Source: Ruicaihuangia caeni
Lineage (GTDB): Bacteria > Actinomycetota > Actinomycetes > Actinomycetales > Microbacteriaceae
Direction: 5' to 3'
DNA: 64,000 nt
Assembly (NCBI RefSeq): GCF_029952955.1
Contig: NZ_JASATX010000003.1
Location: 1-64,000, forward strand
This document shows, piece by piece, positions 9,057-18,761 of this stretch. The notes under the pieces were generated by a model. The model saw only the letters and a program-made list of their open reading frames with translations, had not been told where the DNA came from and ran no database searches. The translations under genes and the position numbers were made by a program. Numbering within the stretch: the first letter of the stretch is position 1; every line of letters starts with the position of its first letter.

Positions 9057-10526
9057 CTACGCCAGCTGCAATGCCTTCGCTGTGCGGTTCAGCGTGCGAG
9101 TCGTGTTGGCCTTGTTGTCACTGAGTCGCTTGCCGTAGCTCGGGACCATCGCCTTGATCTTCGGCTGCCACGCGTCAGCGCGATCGGGGAAACACCGCTC
9201 GAGCAACTGCAGCATGATCGGCACAGCAGTCGAGGCGCCCGGTGAGGCGCCGAGCAGGCCGGCGATGGAGCCGTCTTGTGCGGCGATCACCTCGGTGCCG
9301 AACTGCAGCACACCCTTGCCCTCGGCATCCTTCTTGATGACCTGCACCCGCTGTCCGGCGGTGATGAGGTACCAGTCGTCGCCGTCGGCGTCGGGGTAGT
9401 ACTCGCGCAGTGCGGCGAGACGCTTGTTGCGCCCGGCGAGGAGTTCGCCGACGAGGTACTTGACCAGATCGAAGTTCGAGAGCCCGACCTGGATCATCGG
9501 CAGGAGGTTGTGCGGGCGGATCGTCGAGAAGAGGTCGCCCCAGGAACCGCGCTTGAGGAACTTCGGGCTGAACCCGGCGTACGGCCCGAACATCAGGCTC
9601 TTCTCGCCGTCGACGACTCGCGTGTCGAGGTGGGGGACCGACATCGGCGGGGCGCCGACAGCGGCTTTTCCGTACACCTTGGCGTCGTGACGAGCGACGA
9701 TGTCGGGGTTGTCGGTGCGCAGGAACTGACCGCTGATGGGGAAGCCCGCGAAACCCTTGATCTCGGGGATGCCGCTCTTCTGCAGCAGCGGCAAGGCGTG
9801 ACCGCCGGCGCCCACGAAGACGAAGCGCGCGGTGTAGTACTCAGGGGCGCGGCCGACCTCGTGCCGGGTGCGGATCTTCCACAGGCCTTCGCGGGTGCGC
9901 TTGAGCGAGGTGACGCGCTCCTCGGTGTTGATGGCGGCGCCGCCGGCCACGAGATAGTCGAGCAGGTAGCGCGTCAGGGCGCCGAAGTCGACGTCGGTGC
10001 CCTGCACGACGCGGGTGGCCGCGATCGGCTGGCTCTTGGCGCGTCCAGGCATCAGCAGAGGAGCCCACTCGTGGATGACCCGCGGGTCGTCGCTGAACTC
10101 CATCGTGTTGAAGAGCGGGTGGCCCTTCAGGGCCTCGTAGCGCTTGCGAAGGTACTCGACGTTGTCTTCGCCCCAGACGAAGCTCATGTGCGGCACCGGG
10201 TTGATGAACGCCGACGGATCGGGCAACAACCCTTCACTCACCAGGAACGACCAGAACTGACGCGACACTTGGAACTGCTCGTTGATCGTGATCGCCTTCG
10301 CGGTCTCGATCGTGCCGTCCTCGAGCTGCGGCGTGTAGTTGAGCTCGCAGAGCGCGGAGTGGCCCGTGCCCGCGTTGTTCCATGCGTTGGAGCTCTCGCG
10401 AGCCGGCTCGCTCAGGGTCTCGAAGATCTGGATGGTCCAGCTGGGTTCCAGCTGCTTGATGATCGCTCCCAGCGTGGCACTCATGATGCCACCACCGATG
10501 AGCGCGACGTCGATGGGTTTTGTCAC
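9057..10526 (-). CDS. mqo: Malate:quinone oxidoreductase
   Basis: 489 residues; FAD-dependent peripheral-membrane enzyme that oxidises malate to oxaloacetate and passes electrons to menaquinone. The N-terminal FAD-binding motif ALIGGGIMSATLG and the family blocks NAWNNAGTGHSALCELNYTP and NPVPHMSFVWG are present. GTG at 10526 follows a TAGGAT box (10533-10538) by six bases, so the transcript is probably leaderless. Stands alone; the gap 8806-9056 downstream holds only weak hairpins and a possible CATAAT box (8874-8879) for the next operon. Confidence 0.96.
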   Translation of the reverse strand: MTKPIDVALIGGGIMSATLGAIIKQLEPSWTIQIFETLSEPARESSNAWNNAGTGHSALCELNYTPQLEDGTIETAKAITINEQFQVSRQFWSFLVSEGLLPDPSAFINPVPHMSFVWGEDNVEYLRKRYEALKGHPLFNTMEFSDDPRVIHEWAPLLMPGRAKSQPIAATRVVQGTDVDFGALTRYLLDYLVAGGAAINTEERVTSLKRTREGLWKIRTRHEVGRAPEYYTARFVFVGAGGHALPLLQKSGIPEIKGFAGFPISGQFLRTDNPDIVARHDAKVYGKAAVGAPPMSVPHLDTRVVDGEKSLMFGPYAGFSPKFLKRGSWGDLFSTIRPHNLLPMIQVGLSNFDLVKYLVGELLAGRNKRLAALREYYPDADGDDWYLITAGQRVQVIKKDAEGKGVLQFGTEVIAAQDGSIAGLLGASPGASTAVPIMLQLLERCFPDRADAWQPKIKAMVPSYGKRLSDNKANTTRTLNRTAKALQLA

Positions 10527-10566
10527 CCGACCATCCTATCGGCGCTCAGAAGTGCCCCAGCGCGGT

Positions 10567-11969
<1,403 letters not shown>

Positions 11970-11999
11970 ACAGCGCCGCCGGGTGGTGTCGCGCGGCGG

Positions 12000-12518
12000 T
12001 CAGCGTCCTGTGCCGGCGTAGACGACAGCATCCTGGTCGCCGTCGAGGCCGAAGGCCGTGTGCACCACACGCACAGCATCGTTGATCGTGTCAGCGCGCG
12101 TGACGACCGAGATGCGGATCTCGCTGGTGGAGATCATCTCGATGTTGATGCCGGCATCCGACAGCGCCTGGAACAGCTGCGCCGAGACACCCGCGTTCGA
12201 CCGCATGCCCGCACCGACCACGGCGAGCTTGCCGATCTGGTCGTCGTACTGCAGCGTGTCGAAGCCGACCGCATCCTTCTCGGCACGAAGCGCCTGCAGC
12301 GCCGACGGGCCCTGCGCCTTGGGCAGCGTGAACGAGATGTCGGTGAGGCCCGTCTCGGCCGCCGACACGTTCTGCACGATCATGTCGATATTGGCGCCCG
12401 CCTTGCCCAGGATCGTGAAGATCTGGGCGGCCTTGCCCGGAATATCCGGCACGCCGACCACGGTGATCTTCGCCTCGCTCAGGTCGGCTGCGACGCCGGC
12501 GATGATTGCCTCTTCCAC
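12000..12518 (-). CDS. lysC: Aspartate kinase, beta subunit from internal start
   Basis: In-frame GTG at 12518 is codon 250 of lysC and is preceded by a strong ribosome site (GAGGGAGAG, 12522-12530). Translation from it yields 172 residues consisting of the two ACT domains. In Corynebacterium and Bacillus the same arrangement makes a regulatory beta subunit that joins the alpha chain in an alpha2beta2 enzyme. The start position (residue 250) and length match that case; production here is inferred. Confidence 0.75.
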   Translation of the reverse strand: MEEAIIAGVAADLSEAKITVVGVPDIPGKAAQIFTILGKAGANIDMIVQNVSAAETGLTDISFTLPKAQGPSALQALRAEKDAVGFDTLQYDDQIGKLAVVGAGMRSNAGVSAQLFQALSDAGINIEMISTSEIRISVVTRADTINDAVRVVHTAFGLDGDQDAVVYAGTGR

Positions 12519-13265
12519 GTTCTCTCCCTCTTGCGGGTTGACGACGAGGGTGCCCTCGCTGTTGTTGAACGACGACCGCACGTGGAGCGTGACTCCGTGT
12601 CGCCGGGCGAACTCGACGGCCCGCAGGTGCAGCACCTTCGAGCCGGCCGCTGCGAGCTCGAGCATCTCCTCCGCGGTGATCCGGTCGATCTTGGTGGCCT
12701 TCTTCACCACTCGCGGGTCGGCGGTGAAGACGCCGTCGACGTCGGTGTAGATCTCGCACATGTCGGCGTCGAGGGCGGCCGCGAGCGCGACGGCGCTCGT
12801 GTCGCTTCCGCCACGGCCGAGCGTGGTGATGTCACGCGAGTCGCGGTTGAAGCCCTGGAAGCCGGCGACGATGACGATGGAGCCCTCGTCGAGCGCCTCT
12901 CGCAACCGCACCGGCGTCACGTCGACGATGCGAGCCGCACCGTGCTGCGAGTCGGTGATCATGCCCGCTTGGCTGCCCGTGAAGCTCCGGGCGTCCATGC
13001 CCATGCCCTTGATGGTCATGGCGAGCAGTGCCATGCTGATGCGCTCGCCCGCCGTGAGCAGCATGTCGAGCTCACGGGGTTCGGGGAACGGGGTGACCTC
13101 GCCCGCCAGATCGAGCAGCTCGTCAGTGGTGTCGCCCATGGCGCTGACCACCACCACGACGTCATTGCCCGCGCGGCGCGTCTCGACGATGCGCTTCGCG
13201 ACCCGCTTGATGCTCTCGGCATCCGCAACCGACGATCCGCCGTACTTCTGCACGATCAAGCTCAC
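12000..13265 (-). CDS. lysC: Aspartate kinase, alpha subunit
   Basis: 421 residues; phosphorylates aspartate, the first step to Lys, Thr, Met and DAP. Kinase domain opens [10 protein letters not shown]; the substrate region [20 protein letters not shown] lies near 155. The C-terminal third has two ACT domains (from about 255) that usually bind Lys/Thr for feedback control. GTG at 13265 has AGGAG eight bases upstream. Follows recR on the same strand after a 181-bp gap. Length equals the Corynebacterium enzyme. Confidence 0.96.
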   Translation of the reverse strand: MSLIVQKYGGSSVADAESIKRVAKRIVETRRAGNDVVVVVSAMGDTTDELLDLAGEVTPFPEPRELDMLLTAGERISMALLAMTIKGMGMDARSFTGSQAGMITDSQHGAARIVDVTPVRLREALDEGSIVIVAGFQGFNRDSRDITTLGRGGSDTSAVALAAALDADMCEIYTDVDGVFTADPRVVKKATKIDRITAEEMLELAAAGSKVLHLRAVEFARRHGVTLHVRSSFNNSEGTLVVNPQEGENVEEAIIAGVAADLSEAKITVVGVPDIPGKAAQIFTILGKAGANIDMIVQNVSAAETGLTDISFTLPKAQGPSALQALRAEKDAVGFDTLQYDDQIGKLAVVGAGMRSNAGVSAQLFQALSDAGINIEMISTSEIRISVVTRADTINDAVRVVHTAFGLDGDQDAVVYAGTGR

Positions 13266-13446
13266 GGGCGTTACTCCTGGGGGCTGTGGCACGTCTGAGT
13301 GCGTGGTGATTGCGACGGATGCTGAAACCGCCGGTTGCACGATCCTTCGGGCGCGCAGACCGGACGACCTCGAAGCGGTGGCCCCATTCTACGCAGCGCT
13401 CGGATGGCGCTCTGCCGCTCCGACCCGCGGGATGGTGCGGGTCGAC

Positions 13447-14043
13447 CTACTCGACGACGCGCCGTCCCTCGAAGGCGCGACCGAGGGTCACCTCGTCGGC
13501 GTACTCGAGGTCGCCGCCCACGGGCAGTCCCGATGCGAGGCGGGTGACGCGCAGGCCGGGCTGTTGCAGCATCCGCGTGAGATACGTGGCGGTCGCCTCG
13601 CCCTCGAGGTTCGGATCGGTCGCGATGATGACCTCGGTGACGGTGCCGTCGGCGAGGCGCTGCAGCAGTTGCTTGATGCGCAGGTCGTCTGGACCGATGC
13701 CGTCGATCGGGCTGATGGCGCCTCCGAGCACGTGGTAGAGCCCTCGGAACTCGCGTGTGCGCTCGATCGCAACGACGTCTTTCGCCTCTTCGACCACGCA
13801 GATGGTCTGCGCGTTGCGCCGCGGGTCGCGGCAGATCGTGCAGGTGTCTTCTTCAGAGACGTTGCCGCAGATCTCGCAGAAGCGCACGCGCTCCTTGATC
13901 TGGGTGAGCAGTTCGGCGAGCCGGCTCACGTCGACGCTCTCGGTCTGCAGGATGTGGAACGCGATGCGCTGCGCCGACTTGGGGCCGATGCCCGGAAGTC
14001 GGCCGAGCTCGTCGATCAGCTCCTGAACGATTCCCTCGTACAC
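13447..14043 (-). CDS. recR: Recombination mediator RecR
   Basis: 198 residues; loads RecA with RecF/RecO at gaps. Helix-hairpin-helix [14 protein letters not shown] at about 13-26, a Cys4 zinc finger (CEIC...CTIC) at about 55-72, and a Toprim domain (VVEEAKDV...[15 protein letters not shown]). Starts with GTG three bases after the dnaX stop, so it is co-transcribed and probably coupled with dnaX, a widely conserved pair. Confidence 0.96.
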   Translation of the reverse strand: MYEGIVQELIDELGRLPGIGPKSAQRIAFHILQTESVDVSRLAELLTQIKERVRFCEICGNVSEEDTCTICRDPRRNAQTICVVEEAKDVVAIERTREFRGLYHVLGGAISPIDGIGPDDLRIKQLLQRLADGTVTEVIIATDPNLEGEATATYLTRMLQQPGLRVTRLASGLPVGGDLEYADEVTLGRAFEGRRVVE

Positions 14044-14046
14044 GGA

Positions 14047-16734
14047 TCAGTACCCGCCGTTCGGCGAGAAGGTGGAAGCGCTCGGCGACGCTGAGGGCAA
14101 GGGCTGCTCCTCGATGAAGCGGGCGCCCAGCACCTCGCGCACGACCGCCTCGCCGTAGCGTTCGCGGCCGTTGGCCGCTCGGGCCGGCGAATCGACCGTC
14201 GCCGGTGAGCGCAGCCCGCGCGACGACGCAGAGGCAGCCTGCACTGCGGATGAGGACGCCATGGATGAGGTCGCTGTGGACGAGGACGCTGAGGGCGACG
14301 CGGCAGCGGGCGAGGCAGCGGCGGATGCCGCGTTGGAGCGCGGCTCCTCGCTCACCGCTCCCCCGCCGCCCGAAGCGGCCTGCGCGGCGGGAGCGCCCGC
14401 GGACTCCGAGGGCGGACTCACGGGCGAAGGAACGGAACCTGGAATCGGTGCGACATCCCATGAGAGCGACGCCGGCTCCTCAGGAGTGGGTGGCTCGATG
14501 TCGGGGTAGTCGTCGGGCGGGGGCACGTCGTCTTCTGAGAACGGGATGCTCTCTGGCTGTGCAGGAGGGGTCACTGAGCGCCCTCGGGCCGCAGGTCTCG
14601 CCGCAGCTGGAGCTCCGGTAGCCGCCGATGAAGCGCCACCGCGCGAGCGGGCGTCAGCAGACGAAGCAGCCGGACCTCGCTCGTTGCGTGGCTTCGACCC
14701 TGGGTCCTGGTAAGCAGGGCCCACCCCCGGCCGCTCTGCCGCCTGCGAAGGCGGCGCGGCAACGCTCCGGGAACCCTCGGGACTCCCGGCGGCACGCGGC
14801 TTGGTGGCCGCATCTGCTGCCGTAGCAGCACCGGCTTCGGCGGAAGCCGGAGCCGCACCGGTGCCAGCCGAAGCCGTCGAAGCTGATGGGCGTCGCGCCT
14901 GACTCGAAGGAGGAGCACCTGCCCCGCGCGGCGCGTCACGCGCCCCGGACACGACGCGAGCGAGGAACTTCACCCGCACACCGAGCGCATCGAAGATGGC
15001 TCGCCGCAGGATCTCGCTGACACCCTCTCCAGCAGTCTCGGGCTTGCGGAAGCTGTCGACATCCGCCTGGTTCGGGAACGACAAGGTGAGCACGTCATCG
15101 ACGAGGTCGCGAGGCTGAGCATTGAACACGACCGCCCACGCGCTGCGCTTCACCTTCTGCACGCGCTCGAGCACCTGGGGCCAGGTGTCGCGCACCTGCT
15201 GCACGGTCACCGGGCCTACCGGGATCGACGGAGGTGCATCGTCACTGCGACCCGAGACACCGGGAACTCCCCAAGCGGCCTCAGCAGCCCGGGCGGGCGA
15301 GACGTGGGGTTGCGGCTCGATCGCGGCGGAAGCAGGAGCAGTGGACGGCGCCGCGACACCGGCATCCGCCGTCGAAACGGGGTTCTTCGCTGCCGGGGCA
15401 GGTGCGTCGGCAGCCGAAACACCGTGCGCAGCTGAAGCCGGAGCGGCCACGATCGACTCGGGAACGCCGACAGGCGGCGTGTCGCGCTTCGAGGGCGCAT
15501 CGCCACGAGCGGCAGCCCATGCAGGGGCCTGCGACGAGGATGCCGGCGAGACCGAAGCGTCGGGACCGGCGTCGACCCCGATGCGGCGCTCGAGCCGTTC
15601 AACCCTTGCCAGGGCGCCGCGCTCGGCGTCGCCGACAGCCGGCACGAGGAGCCGGGCGACCATCAGTTCGAGGTGCAGCCGTGGCGACGTCGCGCCCACC
15701 ATGTCGGTGAGCGCTGCGTTCACCACGTCGGCCGCGCGTGAGAGCTCGGCGTTGCCGAACGCGGGGGCCTGCCGCGCCAGAGTGTCGAGTTCGTCTTGCG
15801 GGGTGCCGCGGAGCACTGAGGCCGCGCGTTCGCCGGTGGCAGCGACGACGATGAGATCGCGAAGGCGCTCAAGGAGGTCTTCGACGAACCGGCGCGGATC
15901 TTGACCGGTCTGGATCACACGGTCGATGGCGGCGAACACTGCCGAGGCGTCTCGAGCGGCGAGCGCGTCGATCACCTCGTCGAGCAGCGCACCATGTGTG
16001 TAGCCCAGCAGCGCGACAGCCCGCTCATAGTCGATCGACGTATCGTCTGAGCCGGCGATGAGCTGGTCGAGCAGCGAGAGCGTGTCGCGCACCGATCCCC
16101 CTCCGGCGCGCACCACGAGGGGCAGCACGCCGGCGGCCGCAGTGACCCCTTCGCTGGCGATGAGCCCTTCGATGTACTCGAGCATCTGAGCGGGCGGCAC
16201 GAGCCGGAACGGGTAGTGGTGCGTGCGCGAGCGGATCGTGCCGATGACCTTCTCGGGCTCGGTGGTCGCGAAGATGAACTTCACGTGCTCGGGTGGTTCT
16301 TCGACGATCTTGAGCAGCGCGTTGAAGCCGCCGGAGGTCACCATGTGGGCTTCGTCGATGATGAAGATCTTGTACCGGTCGCGCGCGGGCGCGAAGATCG
16401 CGCGTTCACGAAGATCGCGCGCATCATCGACACCGCCGTGGCTGGCGGCGTCGATCTCGACGACATCGAGTGAGCCACCACCGTCGCGAGAGAGCTCGAC
16501 GCAGCTCGGGCAGACGCCGCACGGCTCGTCGGTCGGGCCTTCGACGCAGTTCAGGCAGCGAGCCAGGATGCGAGCGGAGGTGGTCTTTCCGCACCCGCGA
16601 GGACCGCTGAAGAGGTAGGCGTGATTGACCCGGTCGGTGCGCAGCGCAGTGCGGAGCGGGTCGGTCACCTGCGCCTGCCCGATGAGCTCGGCGAACGTCT
16701 CAGGACGGTAGCGACGGTAGAGGGCGGTGACCAC
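14047..16734 (-). CDS. dnaX: DNA polymerase III gamma/tau subunit
   Basis: 895 residues, longer than most. AAA+ clamp-loader module in the first ~240: Walker A GPRGCGKTT, a zinc-binding cluster (CLNC...CGVCPSC), DEAH and SRTHHYPF sensor region. Residues about 400-560 are Ala/Pro/Ser-rich; a small folded block about 580-660 (WPQVLERV...LARVVSG) is followed by another ~230 residues of Ala/Ser/Pro linker. GTG at 16734 lies six bases after a TACTCT box (16741-16746), suggesting a leaderless message; earlier in-frame codons would invade the divergent tetR. No slippery frameshift sequence for a separate gamma form was seen. Confidence 0.95.
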   Translation of the reverse strand: MVTALYRRYRPETFAELIGQAQVTDPLRTALRTDRVNHAYLFSGPRGCGKTTSARILARCLNCVEGPTDEPCGVCPSCVELSRDGGGSLDVVEIDAASHGGVDDARDLRERAIFAPARDRYKIFIIDEAHMVTSGGFNALLKIVEEPPEHVKFIFATTEPEKVIGTIRSRTHHYPFRLVPPAQMLEYIEGLIASEGVTAAAGVLPLVVRAGGGSVRDTLSLLDQLIAGSDDTSIDYERAVALLGYTHGALLDEVIDALAARDASAVFAAIDRVIQTGQDPRRFVEDLLERLRDLIVVAATGERAASVLRGTPQDELDTLARQAPAFGNAELSRAADVVNAALTDMVGATSPRLHLELMVARLLVPAVGDAERGALARVERLERRIGVDAGPDASVSPASSSQAPAWAAARGDAPSKRDTPPVGVPESIVAAPASAAHGVSAADAPAPAAKNPVSTADAGVAAPSTAPASAAIEPQPHVSPARAAEAAWGVPGVSGRSDDAPPSIPVGPVTVQQVRDTWPQVLERVQKVKRSAWAVVFNAQPRDLVDDVLTLSFPNQADVDSFRKPETAGEGVSEILRRAIFDALGVRVKFLARVVSGARDAPRGAGAPPSSQARRPSASTASAGTGAAPASAEAGAATAADAATKPRAAGSPEGSRSVAAPPSQAAERPGVGPAYQDPGSKPRNERGPAASSADARSRGGASSAATGAPAAARPAARGRSVTPPAQPESIPFSEDDVPPPDDYPDIEPPTPEEPASLSWDVAPIPGSVPSPVSPPSESAGAPAAQAASGGGGAVSEEPRSNAASAAASPAAASPSASSSTATSSMASSSAVQAASASSRGLRSPATVDSPARAANGRERYGEAVVREVLGARFIEEQPLPSASPSASTFSPNGGY

Positions 16735-16857
16735 GGCACAAGAGTAGCCGTCACCACTGACAACGGATGCCGCCGGTGAATGCCGCTGAAGAACGCAGCG
16801 ACGGATGCCGCCGCTCCCCGACGCGCACCAGGGAACACGCGCCATAGGGTGGCTCTC

Positions 16858-17412
16858 ATGACCACTCTCTCGAACCGCACACGTGCGCTCGAGGCCGCGG
16901 TGCAGGTGCTCGGATCGCAAGGCGTGCGAGCGCTCACGCATGCGCGCGTGGACGAGGCCGCCGGGCTTCCCAAGGGGTCGACCTCGAACTCGTTCCGCAC
17001 GCGGGCCTCGCTGCTCGCGGGCGTGGTCGAATGGCTCGATGCGGCTGACCGGAGCGCCCTCGACGATCACGGCGAGCGAATGCCGCAGACTGCCGAGCAG
17101 TTCGTCGATGCCCTCACCTCGTTCGCCCTGATCGCCACGGGGCCCGAACGTGCGCGCACCACCGCCCGGTTCGCGCTCTTCGTCGAGGCCGCCCACAACG
17201 ACACCCTCCGCGAAACGCTCGCGCGAGGACGCGCGCATGTGCTGGCAGGTGCCGAGGCGACGCTCCGCGCGCTCGGCGCTCAGGACCCGGTGACGAGCGC
17301 CCGCACGATCGGTGCGGTCTCCGACGGCGTCATGCTGCACCGACTCACCGTCGATCCGGGCCTCGATCCGAGGCCGCATCTCCAGGCCGCCGTCGACGCC
17401 GCGCTGCACTGA
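16858..17412 (+). CDS. TetR-family transcriptional regulator
   Basis: 184 residues. N-terminal helix-turn-helix about 8-55 (RALEAAVQVLGSQGVRALTHARVDEAAGLPKG), then an all-helical ligand domain typical of the family. ATG at 16858 sits seven bases after a TAGGGT box (16845-16850), so probably leaderless. It lies directly before the alpha/beta hydrolase at 17493, with a regular half-site array in the 80-bp gap, so it most likely controls that gene in response to a small hydrophobic ligand. Confidence 0.9.
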   Translation: MTTLSNRTRALEAAVQVLGSQGVRALTHARVDEAAGLPKGSTSNSFRTRASLLAGVVEWLDAADRSALDDHGERMPQTAEQFVDALTSFALIATGPERARTTARFALFVEAAHNDTLRETLARGRAHVLAGAEATLRALGAQDPVTSARTIGAVSDGVMLHRLTVDPGLDPRPHLQAAVDAALH

Positions 17413-17455
17413 CAGAGGCAGCGCTTCACAGGAACGCTGCCGTGCACTACAGGCA

Positions 17456-17482
17456 TAGTACACATCTACTATGAACGTAGTA
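17456..17482. promoter_or_regulatory. Three alternating TAGTA/TACTA half-sites (candidate TetR operator)
   Basis: TAGTA (17456-17460), TACTA (17467-17471) and TAGTA (17478-17482) are spaced exactly six bases apart, giving an 11-bp period and two overlapping inverted repeats (CATAGTA/TACTATG is a perfect 7-bp pair). The last half-site is also the likely -10 box (TAGTAT, 17478-17483) of the hydrolase, whose ATG is nine bases further on, so binding would block transcription directly. Confidence 0.6.
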
Positions 17483-17492
17483 TCCTGAGCGC

Positions 17493-18386
17493 ATGACCGA
17501 TCTCGGCGCAGCGGTGGCGCTCACGGTCCCGGGCGTGAAGCACCGCACCCTCGAACTTCCCGGCCTCTCCATGCACGTCGCCGAAGCCGGCGACGGCGAG
17601 CCTGTCGTGCTGCTGCACGGCTTCTTCCAGCACTGGTGGGAATGGCGCCATCTCATCCCACCGCTCGCCGAGCGCTACCGCGTCATCGCGCCCGATCTGC
17701 GCGGCGCCGGCATGACCGATGCTCCCGGCGAGGGCTACACGCGTGAACAGCTCACAGCCGATGTGGTCGCACTGCTCGACGCCCTCCGCCTCGAACGGGT
17801 GCGGCTCGTGGCCCACGACTGGTCGGGGCTCATCGGGTTCCTGGTGTGCCTGCAGCATCCGCAGCGCGTGCGCCAGTACGTGCCGATGAGCACTGGGCAC
17901 CCCTACATCCGCATGAGCGGCAAAGCGTTGACGGGGCTCTGGCGCACCTGGTTCCAGCTCGCGATCGCGACGCCGTGGCTCGGCCCGCGTCTCATCGGGC
18001 ACGGGCGCCAGCAGTTCTTGCGCGACCTCTACCGCCGTTCGGTCGTCGACTCCGACGCGTGGACCGATGCCGACATGGAGGTGTTCCTCGCCCAGCTGCG
18101 CGACCTGCGGCGAGCACGCGACGGGTCGAAGCTGTACCGCGACTTCTTGCTTCCCGAGTTCAGCCGCATCCTTCGCGGCGCCTACCGGCAGCAGCGGCTC
18201 ACGACCCCGACGCGCATGCTCAACGGAGAGAAGGATGCCGGCATCCAGCCGTCGTTCCTGCGCGGATACGAGTCGCACGCCGATGAGATGACGATTGAGC
18301 AGGTGCCCGGCGTCGGCCACTTCATCGCCGACGAGGCGCCGGAGCGGGTCGCGGCGCGGGTGCTCGCTTTCTTCGCCGAGTGCTGA
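17493..18386 (+). CDS. Alpha/beta hydrolase, epoxide hydrolase / haloalkane dehalogenase type
   Basis: 297 residues. The oxyanion motif HGFF (about 42), the nucleophile elbow AHDWSG (about 108) with Asp instead of Ser, and the catalytic His in GVGHFI near the end place it with Asp-nucleophile hydrolases (soluble epoxide hydrolases, haloalkane or fluoroacetate dehalogenases). The lid region 130-210 is rich in Arg and Trp. The probable transcript is leaderless. The neighbouring TetR gene and its operator suggest induction by substrate. Epoxide hydrolase is the more common outcome for such proteins; not proven. Confidence 0.85.
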   Translation: MTDLGAAVALTVPGVKHRTLELPGLSMHVAEAGDGEPVVLLHGFFQHWWEWRHLIPPLAERYRVIAPDLRGAGMTDAPGEGYTREQLTADVVALLDALRLERVRLVAHDWSGLIGFLVCLQHPQRVRQYVPMSTGHPYIRMSGKALTGLWRTWFQLAIATPWLGPRLIGHGRQQFLRDLYRRSVVDSDAWTDADMEVFLAQLRDLRRARDGSKLYRDFLLPEFSRILRGAYRQQRLTTPTRMLNGEKDAGIQPSFLRGYESHADEMTIEQVPGVGHFIADEAPERVAARVLAFFAEC

Positions 18387-18542
18387 GCCCGGAGCCGCGA
18401 ACTCGCCGCCCGCTTCGCGCGGGCCTTGGGGAGGCATACCTGCGTCGTCGAGGGTTGCTTCACCTCGCGGAGCGGGAAACCCTGCCCGAGGCTGAGGGCA
18501 CGGCTGCGACAGGGCGCGGCCAGGCGTAGAGAGAGGCGGGCG

Positions 18543-18580
18543 GTGCGCAGAAGGACGCGGGCTGTGCGCAGAAGGACGCG
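18543..18580. repeat. Two tandem copies of a 17-base sequence
   Basis: GTGCGCAGAAGGACGCG occurs at 18543-18559 and 18564-18580 (period 21). It lies between the hydrolase stop and the SRP RNA, where 18387-18606 holds no gene. Upstream, 18450-18485 carries a degenerate piece resembling the TGCA-core palindromes. Confidence 0.6.
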
Positions 18581-18606
18581 CAAGAGGGGGTAGTGCGGAA
18601 AAGAAA

Positions 18607-18696
18607 GGGACCCCTCGCGCACCCGACAGAGCCCGGTTACCCTTGCTACGTTTCCGTCCTGGGGGAGTTGGCCTGGATATCGTCACGCGAGGAGCC
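18607..18696 (-). ncRNA. ffs: Small signal recognition particle RNA (4.5S type)
   Basis: On the minus strand the conserved SRP domain IV is readable: CAGG (18661-18658), a 3-bp ACG/CGT stem closed by a GAAA tetraloop, then AGCA (18647-18644). The outer ends pair through about 12 bp: GGCTCCTCGCGT at 18696-18685 against the 3' segment near 18608-18619, with G-U pairs. A TAGACT box at 18709-18704 would start transcription close to 18697, and CCCTTTCTT follows the 3' end. Ends are approximate. The RNA joins Ffh to target ribosomes making membrane proteins to the translocon. Confidence 0.85.
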
Positions 18697-18761
18697 GTGA
18701 ACGAGTCTAACCGACACGACCGAGTGAGGCACGAACAGCTGAACGCCGACGAGGGTGACGT

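Noticed and set aside
14047-16734. Programmed frameshift in dnaX for a gamma form
   Set aside because: No A-rich slippery heptamer with downstream hairpin was seen.
16735-17463. N-terminal extension of dnaX through the tetR gene
   Set aside because: It reads antisense to tetR; the GTG at 16734 fits the DnaX N-terminus (VTALYRRYRP) and has a promoter box.
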